From assembly GCF_001594145.1 (NCBI RefSeq), contig NZ_LVCF01000032.1, forward strand, positions 1 to 64,000: DNA of 64,000 nt, given 5' to 3'. This DNA comes from Branchiibius sp. NY16-3462-2. GTDB lineage: Bacteria; Actinomycetota; Actinomycetes; Actinomycetales; Dermatophilaceae. The number at the start of each line of letters is the position of its first letter. Position 1 is the stretch's first letter. The notes below the pieces were generated by a model. That model was not told the DNA's origin. It made no database searches and saw nothing but the letters and a program-made list of their open reading frames with translations. Below, piece by piece: positions 1 through 8,481 of this stretch. Position numbers and translations under genes: made by a program.

Positions 1-573
1 TTTGCACATGCTCAACGAGTACTGTTGAGTATGCAAACCCACCCTTGGGGTGGACTACATGAATGCCTTGCCGGTCGCGAAGGGAAGGGGGTCGCCGCCA
101 TGACCGACTATGAGGCGCGCTCGGTGGCGGTGCGGGAGAACATGGACCCTGCTGCGCAGGTCAAGACGCTCGCGCACGAGCTGGCGCATGTGCTGATGCA
201 CGATCCCGACGATGAGGAGGCGCGGCAGCATCGCGGCATCCGCGAGGTCGAGGCCGAGTCCGTGGCTCTGATGGTCGGTGCGGCGCACGGCATGGACACT
301 GCCGGGTACACGATCCCGTACGTCTCGACCTGGGCCGTCCGCGTGGACGGCCAAGAGCCCGTCCAGGTGGTGCAGGCCACCGGCGAGCGGGTGCGGAAGA
401 CCGCGCTGGCGATCCTCGACCAGCTCGACACGCTCCAGGTCGGCGACGGCACCCCGACCGGCCTCGAACGCGACAACGCCAGTCCGCGCACCTCCCGCAC
501 GTCTGCGCCTGCGGTGGAGACCGATCGTCCGCGTGCTGCGCAGGTGCCAGCTCTGGCAGGGCGGGGGCTGTGA
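1..573 (+). CDS. ArdC-like antirestriction/zincin protein, C-terminal part (left-truncated)
   Basis: The frame is open to the left edge, so this is the tail of a gene that starts outside the window. It carries a zinc-metallopeptidase motif (LAHELAHVLMH) followed about 25 residues later by EVEAESVALMV, the usual third zinc ligand region of the ArdC-associated and ImmA/IrrE-like peptidases. Such proteins on actinobacterial plasmids normally have an ssDNA-binding ArdC domain upstream, which cannot be seen here. The C-terminal ~60 residues are Ser/Thr/Arg-rich and probably disordered. It overlaps the next gene by one base (TGATG). An in-frame ATG at 100 could serve as an internal start, but no clear reason to prefer it is visible. 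Confidence 0.7.
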   Translation, partial: FAHAQRVLLSMQTHPWGGLHECLAGREGKGVAAMTDYEARSVAVRENMDPAAQVKTLAHELAHVLMHDPDDEEARQHRGIREVEAESVALMVGAAHGMDTAGYTIPYVSTWAVRVDGQEPVQVVQATGERVRKTALAILDQLDTLQVGDGTPTGLERDNASPRTSRTSAPAVETDRPRAAQVPALAGRGL

Positions 574-881
574 TGACCGAAGCATTCGATGTCCTGGCGG
601 CGCTCATTCGCGTGGATCGCTCACCACACCTCGGGGTAGCGGCTCGGAGCCTCGCGGGGGCTGGCGTGCACGTGTTTCCGTGCGTCGTCGAGGGGAAGCG
701 TCCGCTGACCCGCCGCGGGTTCCTCGAGGCGAGTAGCGACCCGGAGCAGGTTGCCGCATGGTGGTCGCGCACACCGAACGCGAACATCGGCATCCCGACC
801 GGCGCTGCATCGGGCGTTGTCGTCGTAGACGTCGATGTCCAGCCCACGCCAACAACGTTGGCGTCCGTCGGTAGGCGGTAG
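573..881 (+). pseudogene. Truncated prim-pol (bifunctional primase/polymerase) N-terminus
   Basis: The translation matches the start of prim-pol type replication proteins: AARSLAGAGVHVFPC, then GKRPLTRRGF, AAWWSRTPNANIGIPTG and the catalytic-strand sequence VVVVDVDV. In intact proteins the acidic DVD motif is followed by more than 150 further residues. Here the frame runs into VQPTPTTLASVGRR and stops at about 102 aa, so only the beginning of the catalytic domain remains. It is translationally coupled to the ArdC-like gene. I read it as a decayed replication gene; a functional short protein cannot be excluded. Confidence 0.65.
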
Positions 882-916
882 CAACAGCCGACCGACCTGG
901 CCAGCCGGCAGCAACT

Positions 917-957
917 GACCGCTGTGAGCCTTCGGCCTTCGGCCTCGGCGGTCTTTT
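917..957 (+). terminator. Putative intrinsic terminator after the prim-pol remnant
   Basis: GACCGC at 917-922 pairs with GCGGTC at 948-953, with an inner GCC/GGC pairing, and TTTT follows at 954-957. It lies 36 bases past the stop of the truncated prim-pol gene. Confidence 0.5.
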
Positions 958-1560
958 CGTGTGGCTGGTTGGTTCGCTGCTTGTTCGTCTGCTGTTCGGA
1001 GTTCTTGTTGTTGTTCTGTTCGGTGCCCTGGTTTTCCCTGGGTCTGCTGCTGGGTTGTCTCGTTGCGCTTGGTTTGCCGGTGTTCTTCTCGTGGGTCTGT
1101 TCGGTGTTCTGCCTGGTTGCTTCTCGGTGTTCTAGTCGTTGTTCTTCTCGGTGTTCTGCTTCCTGCCTGCTCTGGTTGTTCGGTACTGTCAACACGTCGT
1201 CCCCGAGCCTGTCAACTTTTCTACGTTTGCTGCGACCTGGTACGTCTGAAACTCGTGAGGCGTCTGTTTGATACTTCCAATGACGCTTACTGTCGTTTAG
1301 TACCTTTCGATGCCATCCACTGCTTGTAACTGTTCCCTGGTTGCACGTTCACTCATCCCTTACCCACCTGCTGCACACCCCACCAACTCCGCCGCAACCA
1401 CCACCACAACCGTTCAACACCCACCAACGCCACCACCAACACCCTCCTGCCGGAGGCACGCGGGGTCGAGCGTGGTTGCGCCGTTTCCCGGGGACTCACT
1501 GCTGCCGCTCGGAAAATTGACCGAAAAATTGCGCGTTGTTGCTGGTCAGAGCGTTCCTTA
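958..1560. other. Non-coding tract with strong base asymmetry (possible oriT or old origin)
   Basis: About 600 bases without a convincing gene. The top strand from about 958 to 1195 is almost free of A and rich in G and T (runs of GTT and TTC). From about 1340 to 1450 it is rich in C and A and nearly free of T and G. This is a sharp change of strand composition between a replication-gene remnant and the conjugation ATPase gene. Any open frames here have simple repetitive composition and no start signals like those of the real genes. An origin of transfer or a relic replication origin is possible but not shown. Confidence 0.45.
1101..1157 (+). repeat. Three direct repeats of TCGGTGTTCT
   Basis: TCGGTGTTCT occurs at 1101-1110, 1124-1133 and 1148-1157, a spacing of 23 and 24 bases. 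The second and third copies extend leftwards as TTCTCGGTGTTCT. The near two-turn helical spacing resembles iterons, but the region is low in complexity, so chance similarity is possible. Confidence 0.45.
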
Positions 1561-1597
1561 ACCCTGGTCGCCGCCAACCTGGCCCATGTAGAGATGC
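1561..1597 (+). promoter_or_regulatory. Motif C promoter-like element before the TraG-like gene
   Basis: ACCCTGG at 1561-1567, a 12-base spacer, TGGCCCATGT at 1580-1589, then 8 bases to the GTG start at 1598. Three other copies exist in the window (12259, 57298 on the minus strand, 58163). The closeness to the start codon suggests a leaderless transcript. The spacer also contains GCCGCCAACC, the first ten bases of motif B. Confidence 0.6.
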
Positions 1598-4144
1598 GTG
1601 AACGTCTCCGCCTTCAAGGTCCGCCCGACAGCTTCCAAGCAGGTTGACCCTGGGATTTACGTGCAGCGTGCCAAAGCGTTCGAGTCGTCGCTGCGTTCGG
1701 TCAAACAGGCGACGTTGCTGGCTGTGACCGGCGACGACGGCACGCTTGACGCCTTCCTGGTGACGCCGCCAACCAGTAAGAGAGCGGGGCGCGGTGCTGC
1801 GTCGTTGGCGGCGAACTTGGCCGCGACGATCGACGCTGTGGTCGAGCCGTGCGATGACGTTCCGGACCTGTTGGCGGGGTTGGGGGATCGCCCCTGTTTG
1901 GTGTCGGCGCGGGTGCGGTTGGAGTCGGTCGCTGGACGTGACACTGCTGCCGGTGCGGACCCTGCGGAAGTTGCCAAGGTGATCTGGCGGGCGAACGTTC
2001 GCCGGGCGTGGGTGGCGTTCACGATGCGCACGCCTCGCCCGGCCGAAGTGTCGGCGTATCGGAGTTGGGTCAGTTCCCGCGGCGGCAACGAGTCGCACTA
2101 TTCGCGCGGTGGGGAACTCCTGGCGACCAGCATCCTGGTGGGCGCCCCGGACCGGTCGACCGCTGACGACTTGCTGCGCCAGGTGGTCGCGGCGATGCCT
2201 GGGTTGGACATCACCGCGGACCCGGTCGTGGTGGGCTCGGGCACGCTGCCGTGGTTGCTGGGCGCTGGCAGCGCGGGTGTTTACGGTGCGCAGGTTGCTG
2301 GTGTTGTCCCTGCTCTGGGCTCGGTGTCTGACACTTGGCCGTTGGCGCTGGGGTTGAGTGTTCCTGCCGCGCTGGGAGCACACGCGGCGTTGCGTCTGGC
2401 TGGGCGTAACCGGCTGCTGTCGCGGCTGGACGGCCTGGACTTTCCGGCGCCGCGCCGGTCGGCCGCTAAGCACCAGCGTCGACCAGCCACTGACTCTGGT
2501 GGCGTGCCGCGTACCGCCCGGGTGGTCTACCCGTTGGATCGCAGTGTGCTGCTGTGTGCGCCGCACATGCTGACGGGGTTGGCGGTGCCGCCGGGAGGTT
2601 CGGCTTCGGGTCCGGCGACGGCGTCGTCGCGACTGGTCCCGGCAAGTTTGCGGGCTCCGATCGGTCCGATGCTGGGCGCTGACGCCGACGGTAACCCTGC
2701 CCATTTGTCCGCCGATGACCTGTACGGCGGAGTTGGACTGCTGGGCGTGCCCGGTTTCGGCAAGTCCGTGGCGATGCGCGTGTGCTTGGGCTGGGTTCTG
2801 GCACGGCGCATCGTGGATGACCGGTCGTGCGTGATCGTGTTCGAGAACAAGGGCGACGGCGCGACCGCGTGCCGGCGGATGGCACAGAGCGTGACCGGTG
2901 ATCCGGATTCGATGCTGTTGATCGACCTGGCGGACGCTTCGACCCCGGCGATCGACGTGTTCGCTTTTCCGGGAACTGCGAGCCAGAAGGCGGCACGGTT
3001 TATCGAGGCTGCCCGGTACGCGTTCGGCGAAGGCACTCTGGAGAACGCCAGCATCGAAGCGTTGAACGCTGTCCTTCCGGCGGCTCTGTGGTTGTCCGAT
3101 CACGGGCACGGCAACCCGATCGCGTTGACGCACCGCCTGCTGGGTGGGTTCGGTGACACCTCGGCGACGGAACTGTCGTCGGTGGTGCGGGCGGCTGCCG
3201 TCACGGACGAGTCTGCGGTGGAGGCGGCGCAGTACACCGAGATCCTGTTCGGTGCGAACGTGTCAGCTTCGACCCGCCGCACCCAGTCCCAAGCTGCCCG
3301 CAACAAGTTGGCGCAGTTGGCCGAGATCGAGACGTGGTGGGACGCCGGTAGGTCGCGAGTCAGTTGGGAGGACGTCCTGGCCAACCATGACGCGGTCGTG
3401 GTGAACCTGGGCACGGCCGCCGACGGCACCCAGGTCAGTGACCGGCAGACCCAGTTACTGAGCAGTCTGCTGTTGTTCCAGCTGCGCGAGGCGATCGGGC
3501 GTGTGTGTGTCGGCTGGCAGGACCAGGGCCGCCAGGTGAACATTTTTGCTGACGAGCTGTCGGTGCTGGCCGGGTCCAGCCCAGAGACCGTGACGTGGCT
3601 GCGCGACCAAGGTCGCAGTTACGGGGTGCGCCCGTTTTTCGCCACACAGTACCCGCAGCAGTTGCACGAGCGTGTGCGTGATTCGCTCCTCGGGTTCGCC
3701 ACGATGTTGTGGTTCGGGCAGAACAACCCGGAGATCGTTAAGAGTGCCGTGTCGGACCTGACGCTGGACGGCTCGGACTTCACCGGCGCTGACATCGCCG
3801 CCATCCCGCGCTACTTCGCGGTGCTGCGCACGACCGTCGCTGGCGTGCGTCAGACTCCGTGCCTGATCGGTATTGGCGACTGGGAGATGCGAGGCGATTG
3901 GGCCCGGTTCCTGACCGATCAGCAAGCGGCCACTGGCGAGAGCTACGGCGATGTGGTTGAGCGCGTCCCGGAGCACCGGGGCTGGGTGAAGCCTGGTGTG
4001 CAGCCGGCAGGTTCGGCGGGCGATGCGTATGACGACTCGACTGTCGCTGCGCCGGTGCAGGCTATGGCGGTGCCGAACGATCCGGACCGGTTCAGCCCTG
4101 ACCGATTCAACCGGCCGATCCCGAACGATCCGCAGGACTGGTGA
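1598..4144 (+). CDS. TraG/VirD4-like conjugative coupling ATPase
   Basis: An 848-residue ATPase. A Walker A motif GVPGFGKS lies at residues 383-390 and a Walker B-like IFADE near 649-653, followed by the conserved stretch RDQGRSYGVRPFFATQYPQQL, typical of helicase-like DNA-transfer ATPases. A hydrophobic, glycine-rich stretch around residues 215-270 could be the membrane-associated part seen in VirD4/TraG-type coupling proteins. The likely role is to bring plasmid DNA to the transfer channel at the membrane. The GTG start is fixed by motif C upstream. It shares a TGATG overlap with the replication-relaxation gene, so the two are co-translated. A TcpA-like assignment is also possible. Confidence 0.7.
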   Translation: MNVSAFKVRPTASKQVDPGIYVQRAKAFESSLRSVKQATLLAVTGDDGTLDAFLVTPPTSKRAGRGAASLAANLAATIDAVVEPCDDVPDLLAGLGDRPCLVSARVRLESVAGRDTAAGADPAEVAKVIWRANVRRAWVAFTMRTPRPAEVSAYRSWVSSRGGNESHYSRGGELLATSILVGAPDRSTADDLLRQVVAAMPGLDITADPVVVGSGTLPWLLGAGSAGVYGAQVAGVVPALGSVSDTWPLALGLSVPAALGAHAALRLAGRNRLLSRLDGLDFPAPRRSAAKHQRRPATDSGGVPRTARVVYPLDRSVLLCAPHMLTGLAVPPGGSASGPATASSRLVPASLRAPIGPMLGADADGNPAHLSADDLYGGVGLLGVPGFGKSVAMRVCLGWVLARRIVDDRSCVIVFENKGDGATACRRMAQSVTGDPDSMLLIDLADASTPAIDVFAFPGTASQKAARFIEAARYAFGEGTLENASIEALNAVLPAALWLSDHGHGNPIALTHRLLGGFGDTSATELSSVVRAAAVTDESAVEAAQYTEILFGANVSASTRRTQSQAARNKLAQLAEIETWWDAGRSRVSWEDVLANHDAVVVNLGTAADGTQVSDRQTQLLSSLLLFQLREAIGRVCVGWQDQGRQVNIFADELSVLAGSSPETVTWLRDQGRSYGVRPFFATQYPQQLHERVRDSLLGFATMLWFGQNNPEIVKSAVSDLTLDGSDFTGADIAAIPRYFAVLRTTVAGVRQTPCLIGIGDWEMRGDWARFLTDQQAATGESYGDVVERVPEHRGWVKPGVQPAGSAGDAYDDSTVAAPVQAMAVPNDPDRFSPDRFNRPIPNDPQDW

Positions 4145-5679
4145 TGGCAGGCTGGTGGCGGCCCCAGCCGCACGGGTTCAAGGACGTGTACGCGCCGGCC
4201 GACGACGACCCGAGCATCACTCGGTTCGAGCCGCGGGCAAACAAGCATCTGACCGAGCGCGGCATGCCTGGTCAGTTCGGCCCGTACGTGCCGTTGACCT
4301 CTATGCGTAGCCGCGCACCGAAGGCTCACCGGTCGGCGTATCGCACGGAGCCGCTGTGGTCGGGCATGTGGAACGGCCCCGCGACGGCGGCTTGGGCGCA
4401 GCGGCGCGAAATCACCCGGCTCATCCAGGACGGCCGGATGCACCGGACGACCGTCGACCCGGCGCTGTTGAAGCCGCCGCAGCCGCACTCGTTGTTTTCG
4501 CCGAGCGCACCGAACGGGTTGCTGCGCGCCCGGATGGTGGCGGCGACCATGATGTGGCGCACCTTGACGACGGAACAGTTGGCGGCCTTCACCGGCGACC
4601 CTGACGCGACCGGGCACCGCGGCGACTACCTGCCGAAGCGGGTGAAGAACCTGATTGCGGCGGACCTGCTGCAGTACGGGGTGCTGGCCCGGTTGCTGGA
4701 TCCGGTTCCGGCGCTGGTCCGCCGTACCGACATGCCGCGCTGGGATTCTCAAAGCCGGTACTTGAGTTTCGGTGACTGGTTGAGCGTCACCGCGGGGCGG
4801 CGCGTCGCGGACGGCGGCGCCAGGTTCGAGAGGCACGCGGTGATGCTGAACGAGTTGTCATTGCGGGCCGCTGAGTTCACCGACCTGCAAGCGGTGCTGG
4901 GGGAGTCGCTGTGCAAAGTGGGTGAGTTCATGCCGGTGGAGTCGACCCGTACCGCCGACGCTCTATGGGTGCGTCGTGACGGGTTCCAGATCGCCATTGA
5001 GATGACGACCGGACTGAACGCGAACGTCGACGAGAAGGTTGACGCCTGGGCGAAGGCCCTGGCGGCAGACCCGACGCGCGGCACTGCGGTGGTGTTCGTA
5101 TGTGCCCGACAGAACACCGCCAAGGACCGCATCGTGCCGCGCGTGCAGTCGGCGATTGCCCGCGCGGCCACGGCCAGCATGGACCGGATGACTGCGAAGG
5201 TGGCGCAACGCATGTTCTACGTGGACTGGTCCGACTGGTTCCCACGCGGCGGGTTGGTGTCCAGTCGGTTCCCGTCTTTGCCGGTGTTCGCGCTGAACAA
5301 GCACGTCACGTCACCCACCGACAGCGACTTGTGGCGCACGCTGCGGATCGGTGATCCGACTGCGACGCCGTGGGCTCCCGCCACCAAGGAGCACGCTGAG
5401 CAGGTCGCTCACCAGATGCTGGCGTTCAACCAGTTGTGGGGGCAGCCGTACTGGATGCGCGACCACCTCCTTGCTGCGGAACTGAATCGCCGCCTGGACT
5501 TGTGGACGATCCGCAAAGCGGCTGGATTGACCCAGCCGGTGTCGATGCCGTTCGCCCGTCCGGATCGTTACGGCGACGGGCAGGCTGTGGTCCCGCCGGA
5601 GATTGCCTACGCCCGTTGGCATCCGGGTCCGGTGGACGTGCAGAAGGTTGAGAGTAGGCGGCGCCGCACCGCCGGGTGA
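4144..5679 (+). CDS. Replication-relaxation-like protein (winged helix plus nuclease-like fold)
   Basis: A 511-residue protein starting at the ATG inside the TGATG overlap with the coupling ATPase. Residues around 125-180 look like a winged-helix DNA-binding unit (WRTLTTEQLAAFTG, then KRVKNLIAADLLQYG). A second region has ADALWVRRDGFQIAIEMTTGLN and then VVFVCARQN, the acidic/strand pattern of the replication-relaxation family, which has a PD-(D/E)xK-like core. Members sit next to TraG-like ATPases on actinobacterial plasmids and are thought to act in DNA processing for transfer or replication. The C-terminus is basic. The family assignment is by pattern only. Confidence 0.55.
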   Translation: MAGWWRPQPHGFKDVYAPADDDPSITRFEPRANKHLTERGMPGQFGPYVPLTSMRSRAPKAHRSAYRTEPLWSGMWNGPATAAWAQRREITRLIQDGRMHRTTVDPALLKPPQPHSLFSPSAPNGLLRARMVAATMMWRTLTTEQLAAFTGDPDATGHRGDYLPKRVKNLIAADLLQYGVLARLLDPVPALVRRTDMPRWDSQSRYLSFGDWLSVTAGRRVADGGARFERHAVMLNELSLRAAEFTDLQAVLGESLCKVGEFMPVESTRTADALWVRRDGFQIAIEMTTGLNANVDEKVDAWAKALAADPTRGTAVVFVCARQNTAKDRIVPRVQSAIARAATASMDRMTAKVAQRMFYVDWSDWFPRGGLVSSRFPSLPVFALNKHVTSPTDSDLWRTLRIGDPTATPWAPATKEHAEQVAHQMLAFNQLWGQPYWMRDHLLAAELNRRLDLWTIRKAAGLTQPVSMPFARPDRYGDGQAVVPPEIAYARWHPGPVDVQKVESRRRRTAG

Positions 5680-5696
5680 GTGGGGTCGTGTGGACG

Positions 5697-6662
5697 TCAA
5701 CCGAGCAGAGCTCGCCTGGCGAGAGGACTCACATCAGTCACGACCAGCTCGCTATCGCGGACGACTGAGAACCGCAGCACTCGTTGAGCCTGCAGGATCT
5801 GCAGCACGGCCTGAACTGTCCGGAATGAGGCTCCGTACGTGGCCGGTTCGATCTTGCGGATGTCCTGGTTCACAACGTCAGAAAGGATCTTGGTGCGCAG
5901 TCCCTCAACGTCCACCCCTTTCGAGGCTTCGAGGTTGAGCCACGTGCCGTTAGGGATTCCGTTGATGATGAATCGAGTGCTCCCGGTCATGAAGGTCACG
6001 CTCACCTGGCCGGCGGACGCGAGGGCATGCACGCTCTCGATGAAGGAGGGTTCGGTCAGACCTAGCTCCATCGCACGATCCCTGACGGCATCGGAGAAGA
6101 GGACAGCATTCGCGCTGTCGTGCGCTTGCAGGTGCTTGAACAGCAACCGCAGTACGGTCTCGTCGGCAGGCGTCTGTGTCTGATGAACGGGCTCGGCGGC
6201 GAAGGCCGGTGGTGCGCCGAGCGGCGGCTTTTGATCCACCCCGTACAGATTGTTGACCACTTGCTGGACGGCCCCATCGAGTCCCACACGAGGGACTGAC
6301 ACCCAGAGAAGGTGTTTCAGCGCGCTTGGCACGTCGACATCCTCGTCGAGCACGATCGGGATGAGCTTGGTCTCCCGCTCGGTCGTAATCCGCCTGACGA
6401 CGCTCGCGTGGAGTTCTTCGGTCACCCACGGCTTGCCAACGCTGACATGTGACAAGACGACCACGATCGCGTCGGCCCGAGGAATGCCCTCATCGAAGAT
6501 CCGATGAACGAGGCTGTCGCCCGCCCTGATCTCCCACTTATCGACCCAGGCGTCGATCCCCTTCTCGCGCAGCGCGGTCGCGAAGGGCTCGACGAATCGC
6601 TCCTTGTCCTCAGTGGCGTGGCTGATGAACGCCTTGATCGGGGGCCGAGCTTCGGTGGTCAC
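5697..6662 (-). CDS. TIR-domain protein, probable defence effector
   Basis: The N-terminal ~150 residues are a TIR domain: KAFISHATEDK at residues 10-20, DAWVDKWEI, ADAIVVVLSHV, and KPWVTEELHA, which carries the glutamates (82/83) at the position of the catalytic Glu of NAD-consuming TIR enzymes. The C-terminal half (about 190-321) looks like an alpha-helical winged-helix region with no recognised catalytic motif. The single-gene arrangement, opposite in strand to its neighbours, resembles TIR NADase defence genes. The start is GTG at 6662. None of the three start-associated sequences precedes it, so it looks like acquired cargo. Confidence 0.8.
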   Translation of the reverse strand: MTTEARPPIKAFISHATEDKERFVEPFATALREKGIDAWVDKWEIRAGDSLVHRIFDEGIPRADAIVVVLSHVSVGKPWVTEELHASVVRRITTERETKLIPIVLDEDVDVPSALKHLLWVSVPRVGLDGAVQQVVNNLYGVDQKPPLGAPPAFAAEPVHQTQTPADETVLRLLFKHLQAHDSANAVLFSDAVRDRAMELGLTEPSFIESVHALASAGQVSVTFMTGSTRFIINGIPNGTWLNLEASKGVDVEGLRTKILSDVVNQDIRKIEPATYGASFRTVQAVLQILQAQRVLRFSVVRDSELVVTDVSPLARRALLG

Positions 6663-6799
6663 GGTCCAACTGTCTCAGCCATTGCGCCGCTGGGACGAGT
6701 TTGAGCGGTGCGGCGGCGTCGGCGCGTCGCAACGGTACGTGACGGAAGCTTGCTCGTGTCGTGAGGCCTGGGCGGTGCTCCGAGCACCAGCGAAAGGGC

Positions 6800-6809
6800 G
6801 TCGCACCGT
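6800..6809 (+). promoter_or_regulatory. Motif A before the whiB-like gene
   Basis: GTCGCACCGT, then six bases (GCACTC), then ATG at 6816. No Shine-Dalgarno sequence is present. Confidence 0.75.
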
Positions 6810-6815
6810 GCACTC

Positions 6816-7157
6816 ATGGACATTGTTTTGGACGCGACCGCCGAGCCTGCTCTGTCGCCGGACGACATTCCGTTGCGGCGTGAGATTGCCTGTCGGGGAA
6901 TCCTCGATGACACGTTCCAGCCGAACCGGCCGGATGAGTTCTTGCGGGCGAAAGCCATCTGCGACACCTGCCTGTCGACGAAGTCGTGCTTGCGGCAGGG
7001 CGTGGAGATCGACGGCTACGGCGTGTGGGGTGGGGTGATGCTGCGCGCCGGCAAAGAGGTCGACTGGTCCAGCATGGGCGCTAAGAAGGGCAGAAAGGCT
7101 GGGCGTAAGCCAGGGGCTACCAACAAGCGCAAGAAGCGCGTCGACGCTGCAGCCTGA
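6816..7157 (+). CDS. WhiB-family iron-sulfur transcription regulator
   Basis: A 113-residue protein with the four WhiB cysteines at 26, 49, 52 and 58 (CRG...ICDTC...SC) and the family turn GVWGG at 69-73, followed by a basic C-terminal tail (KKGRKAGRKPGATNKRKKR) typical of the DNA-binding end. WhiB proteins bind a 4Fe-4S cluster and act with sigma factors, and are restricted to actinobacteria and their phages and plasmids. Its position before the first tagged-protein operon, and its own motif A, make it a candidate regulator of genes here; that is inference. Confidence 0.9.
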   Translation: MDIVLDATAEPALSPDDIPLRREIACRGILDDTFQPNRPDEFLRAKAICDTCLSTKSCLRQGVEIDGYGVWGGVMLRAGKEVDWSSMGAKKGRKAGRKPGATNKRKKRVDAAA

Positions 7158-7172
7158 CGCTTCGGCTGTGTC

Positions 7173-7186
7173 GCCGCCAACCAACA
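7173..7186 (+). promoter_or_regulatory. Motif B before the first tagged operon
   Basis: GCCGCCAACCAACA followed by CTGGC and ATG at 7192. This copy has a five-base spacer; most others have four. Confidence 0.65.
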
Positions 7187-7191
7187 CTGGC

Positions 7192-7278
7192 ATGAGCACC
7201 TTCTGCCTGCCTACGCCGTCGGTCGAGCGCGGCCCCTTTGCCTACCGCGCAGCATCTGTTGTCGGTGGTGTCCGATGA
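7192..7278 (+). CDS. 28-residue leader peptide coupled to the first tagged protein
   Basis: Begins MSTFCLPTPS and ends at a TGA that overlaps the ATG of the following gene (ATGA). Motif B lies in front of this small frame and not in front of the tagged gene, which is why I take it as translated. It shares only the first three residues with the tag family. Confidence 0.5.
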   Translation: MSTFCLPTPSVERGPFAYRAASVVGGVR

Positions 7279-8363
7279 GCACGGTCGATGCGTCGGGTGC
7301 GATCCACGGCGCCGACGGGAAGTTCGCTGGGCACGTCGCCGGGGAGGCCGCTGAGGTATCCCTGCGCGGCCCGGATGGCAGTGACACTGTTGCTGCGCCG
7401 GTCAGTAGTGACTGGCGGGAGCTGCGTGCCCGGCAACTGGATTCCCTGGGGTATGTCGCGCCGATCGCCACCAGCACCCGGATTGACCCGAAGACCACCG
7501 AGGGCATTGATCAGTGGTGGAGTACGACGTTCGTGGACGCCGAGTACGGCCATGGCGGCGGCGACTACCCGTTGATGCCGGACGACAACACCCCGAACAT
7601 GACTGCGGGCAAGTCGATCTCGGGGAACCGTCGCACGCACCGCATGTCCTACTCGGGTCACGGTATGACGTTGCGGATGCCGTCCAAGACCGCGATCCAT
7701 CGGTTCAGCGCTGCCCAGCACGACCGCACGTTTGACGTGCCGGTTTCGGCGTCGCTTCCTGACGGTCGGATGGTGCACGGCACTGTGCGTGTCACGAAAG
7801 GTTCTGACGGTCAGTGGGAGACGAAAGGCTTGGGGTTCGCGCCCGAGCACGAGGTGTTCGTCGCCGAGGGTGTCAGTGCTGTCTTGGAAGGTCAGCGGGC
7901 TCGTACGTCATTGGCGGCGGCCGGCGACTTGGTGGCACGCCGCCGCGAGCGGTTGGCGAACACCGGCGCGAAGGCGATGCCGGTGCAGTCCACCTGGATC
8001 CGGTCGGTTGGCTACGGTTCGACCGATTCCGGTGAGGGCATGATGACGTTGACCACGAAGGGCTACACCCGCAAGGACGGCAGCGTGGCGCCGCCGAAAA
8101 CGTACGGCTACAAGGTTGATCCGGCCACGTACGCCGCGATGGCGAACAGTGACGCGCCGGGCAAGGTGTTCAACCGATTCGTTCGAGGTGAGCGCGGCGT
8201 CACCGTCGACACCTGCGGCAAGTGCGGGTTGATGACTGCCAGCGGCGCGGACCATCACTGCCCGACGCGGGAGAAGCCGCGGTCAGTGGAGGACGCGGCG
8301 ATCCGGGAGCGGCAGCGTGAGCGTGCTGCGTTGGTGTCGCGAATCTTCCGCCGGCGAAACTAG
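7275..8363 (+). CDS. Tagged protein with KTSC domain and zinc knuckle
   Basis: A 362-residue protein that opens with the shared tag (MSTVDASGAIHGADGKFAG). Residues about 270-310 (KTYGYKVDPATYAAM...SPGK-like APGKVFNRFVRG) match the KTSC domain, a small module of unknown function. It is followed by CGKCGLMTASGADHHC, a likely zinc-binding site. The middle of the protein is not recognised. The C-terminus is basic. It is coupled by ATGA to the leader peptide. The tag and its operon type group it with the cluster at 15-25 kb, although it stands apart from it. Confidence 0.75.
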   Translation: MSTVDASGAIHGADGKFAGHVAGEAAEVSLRGPDGSDTVAAPVSSDWRELRARQLDSLGYVAPIATSTRIDPKTTEGIDQWWSTTFVDAEYGHGGGDYPLMPDDNTPNMTAGKSISGNRRTHRMSYSGHGMTLRMPSKTAIHRFSAAQHDRTFDVPVSASLPDGRMVHGTVRVTKGSDGQWETKGLGFAPEHEVFVAEGVSAVLEGQRARTSLAAAGDLVARRRERLANTGAKAMPVQSTWIRSVGYGSTDSGEGMMTLTTKGYTRKDGSVAPPKTYGYKVDPATYAAMANSDAPGKVFNRFVRGERGVTVDTCGKCGLMTASGADHHCPTREKPRSVEDAAIRERQRERAALVSRIFRRRN

Positions 8364-8399
8364 CAGTGCCCGGACGTGGCCCACGCACTGGCGACAGTC

Positions 8400-8409
8400 G
8401 TCGCACCGT
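8400..8409 (+). promoter_or_regulatory. Motif A before a 21-residue leader frame
   Basis: GTCGCACCGT, then AAGGGT, then GTG at 8416. Confidence 0.6.
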
Positions 8410-8415
8410 AAGGGT

Positions 8416-8481
8416 GTGGGCCGGGCGTTTGATCCGACCGCGACGATCGACCACTTGGAGACTTGGATATGGCTTTGCTGA
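8416..8481 (+). CDS. 21-residue leader peptide
   Basis: GTG start placed exactly six bases after motif A; reads MGRAFDPTATIDHLETWIWLC and ends at a TGA inside the beginning of the next gene (ATGGCTTTGCTGA). The spacing rule and the overlap are the only evidence for translation. Confidence 0.4.
   Translation: MGRAFDPTATIDHLETWIWLC

Noticed and set aside
924..1329. Cys/Ser-rich open frames in the skewed tract
   Set aside because: Low-complexity translation of a G/T-rich repeat tract; no homology and no start motif.
1496..3133. Long minus-strand frame opposite the TraG-like gene
   Set aside because: Arg/Gln/His-rich shadow of the ATPase gene, with no start signal.
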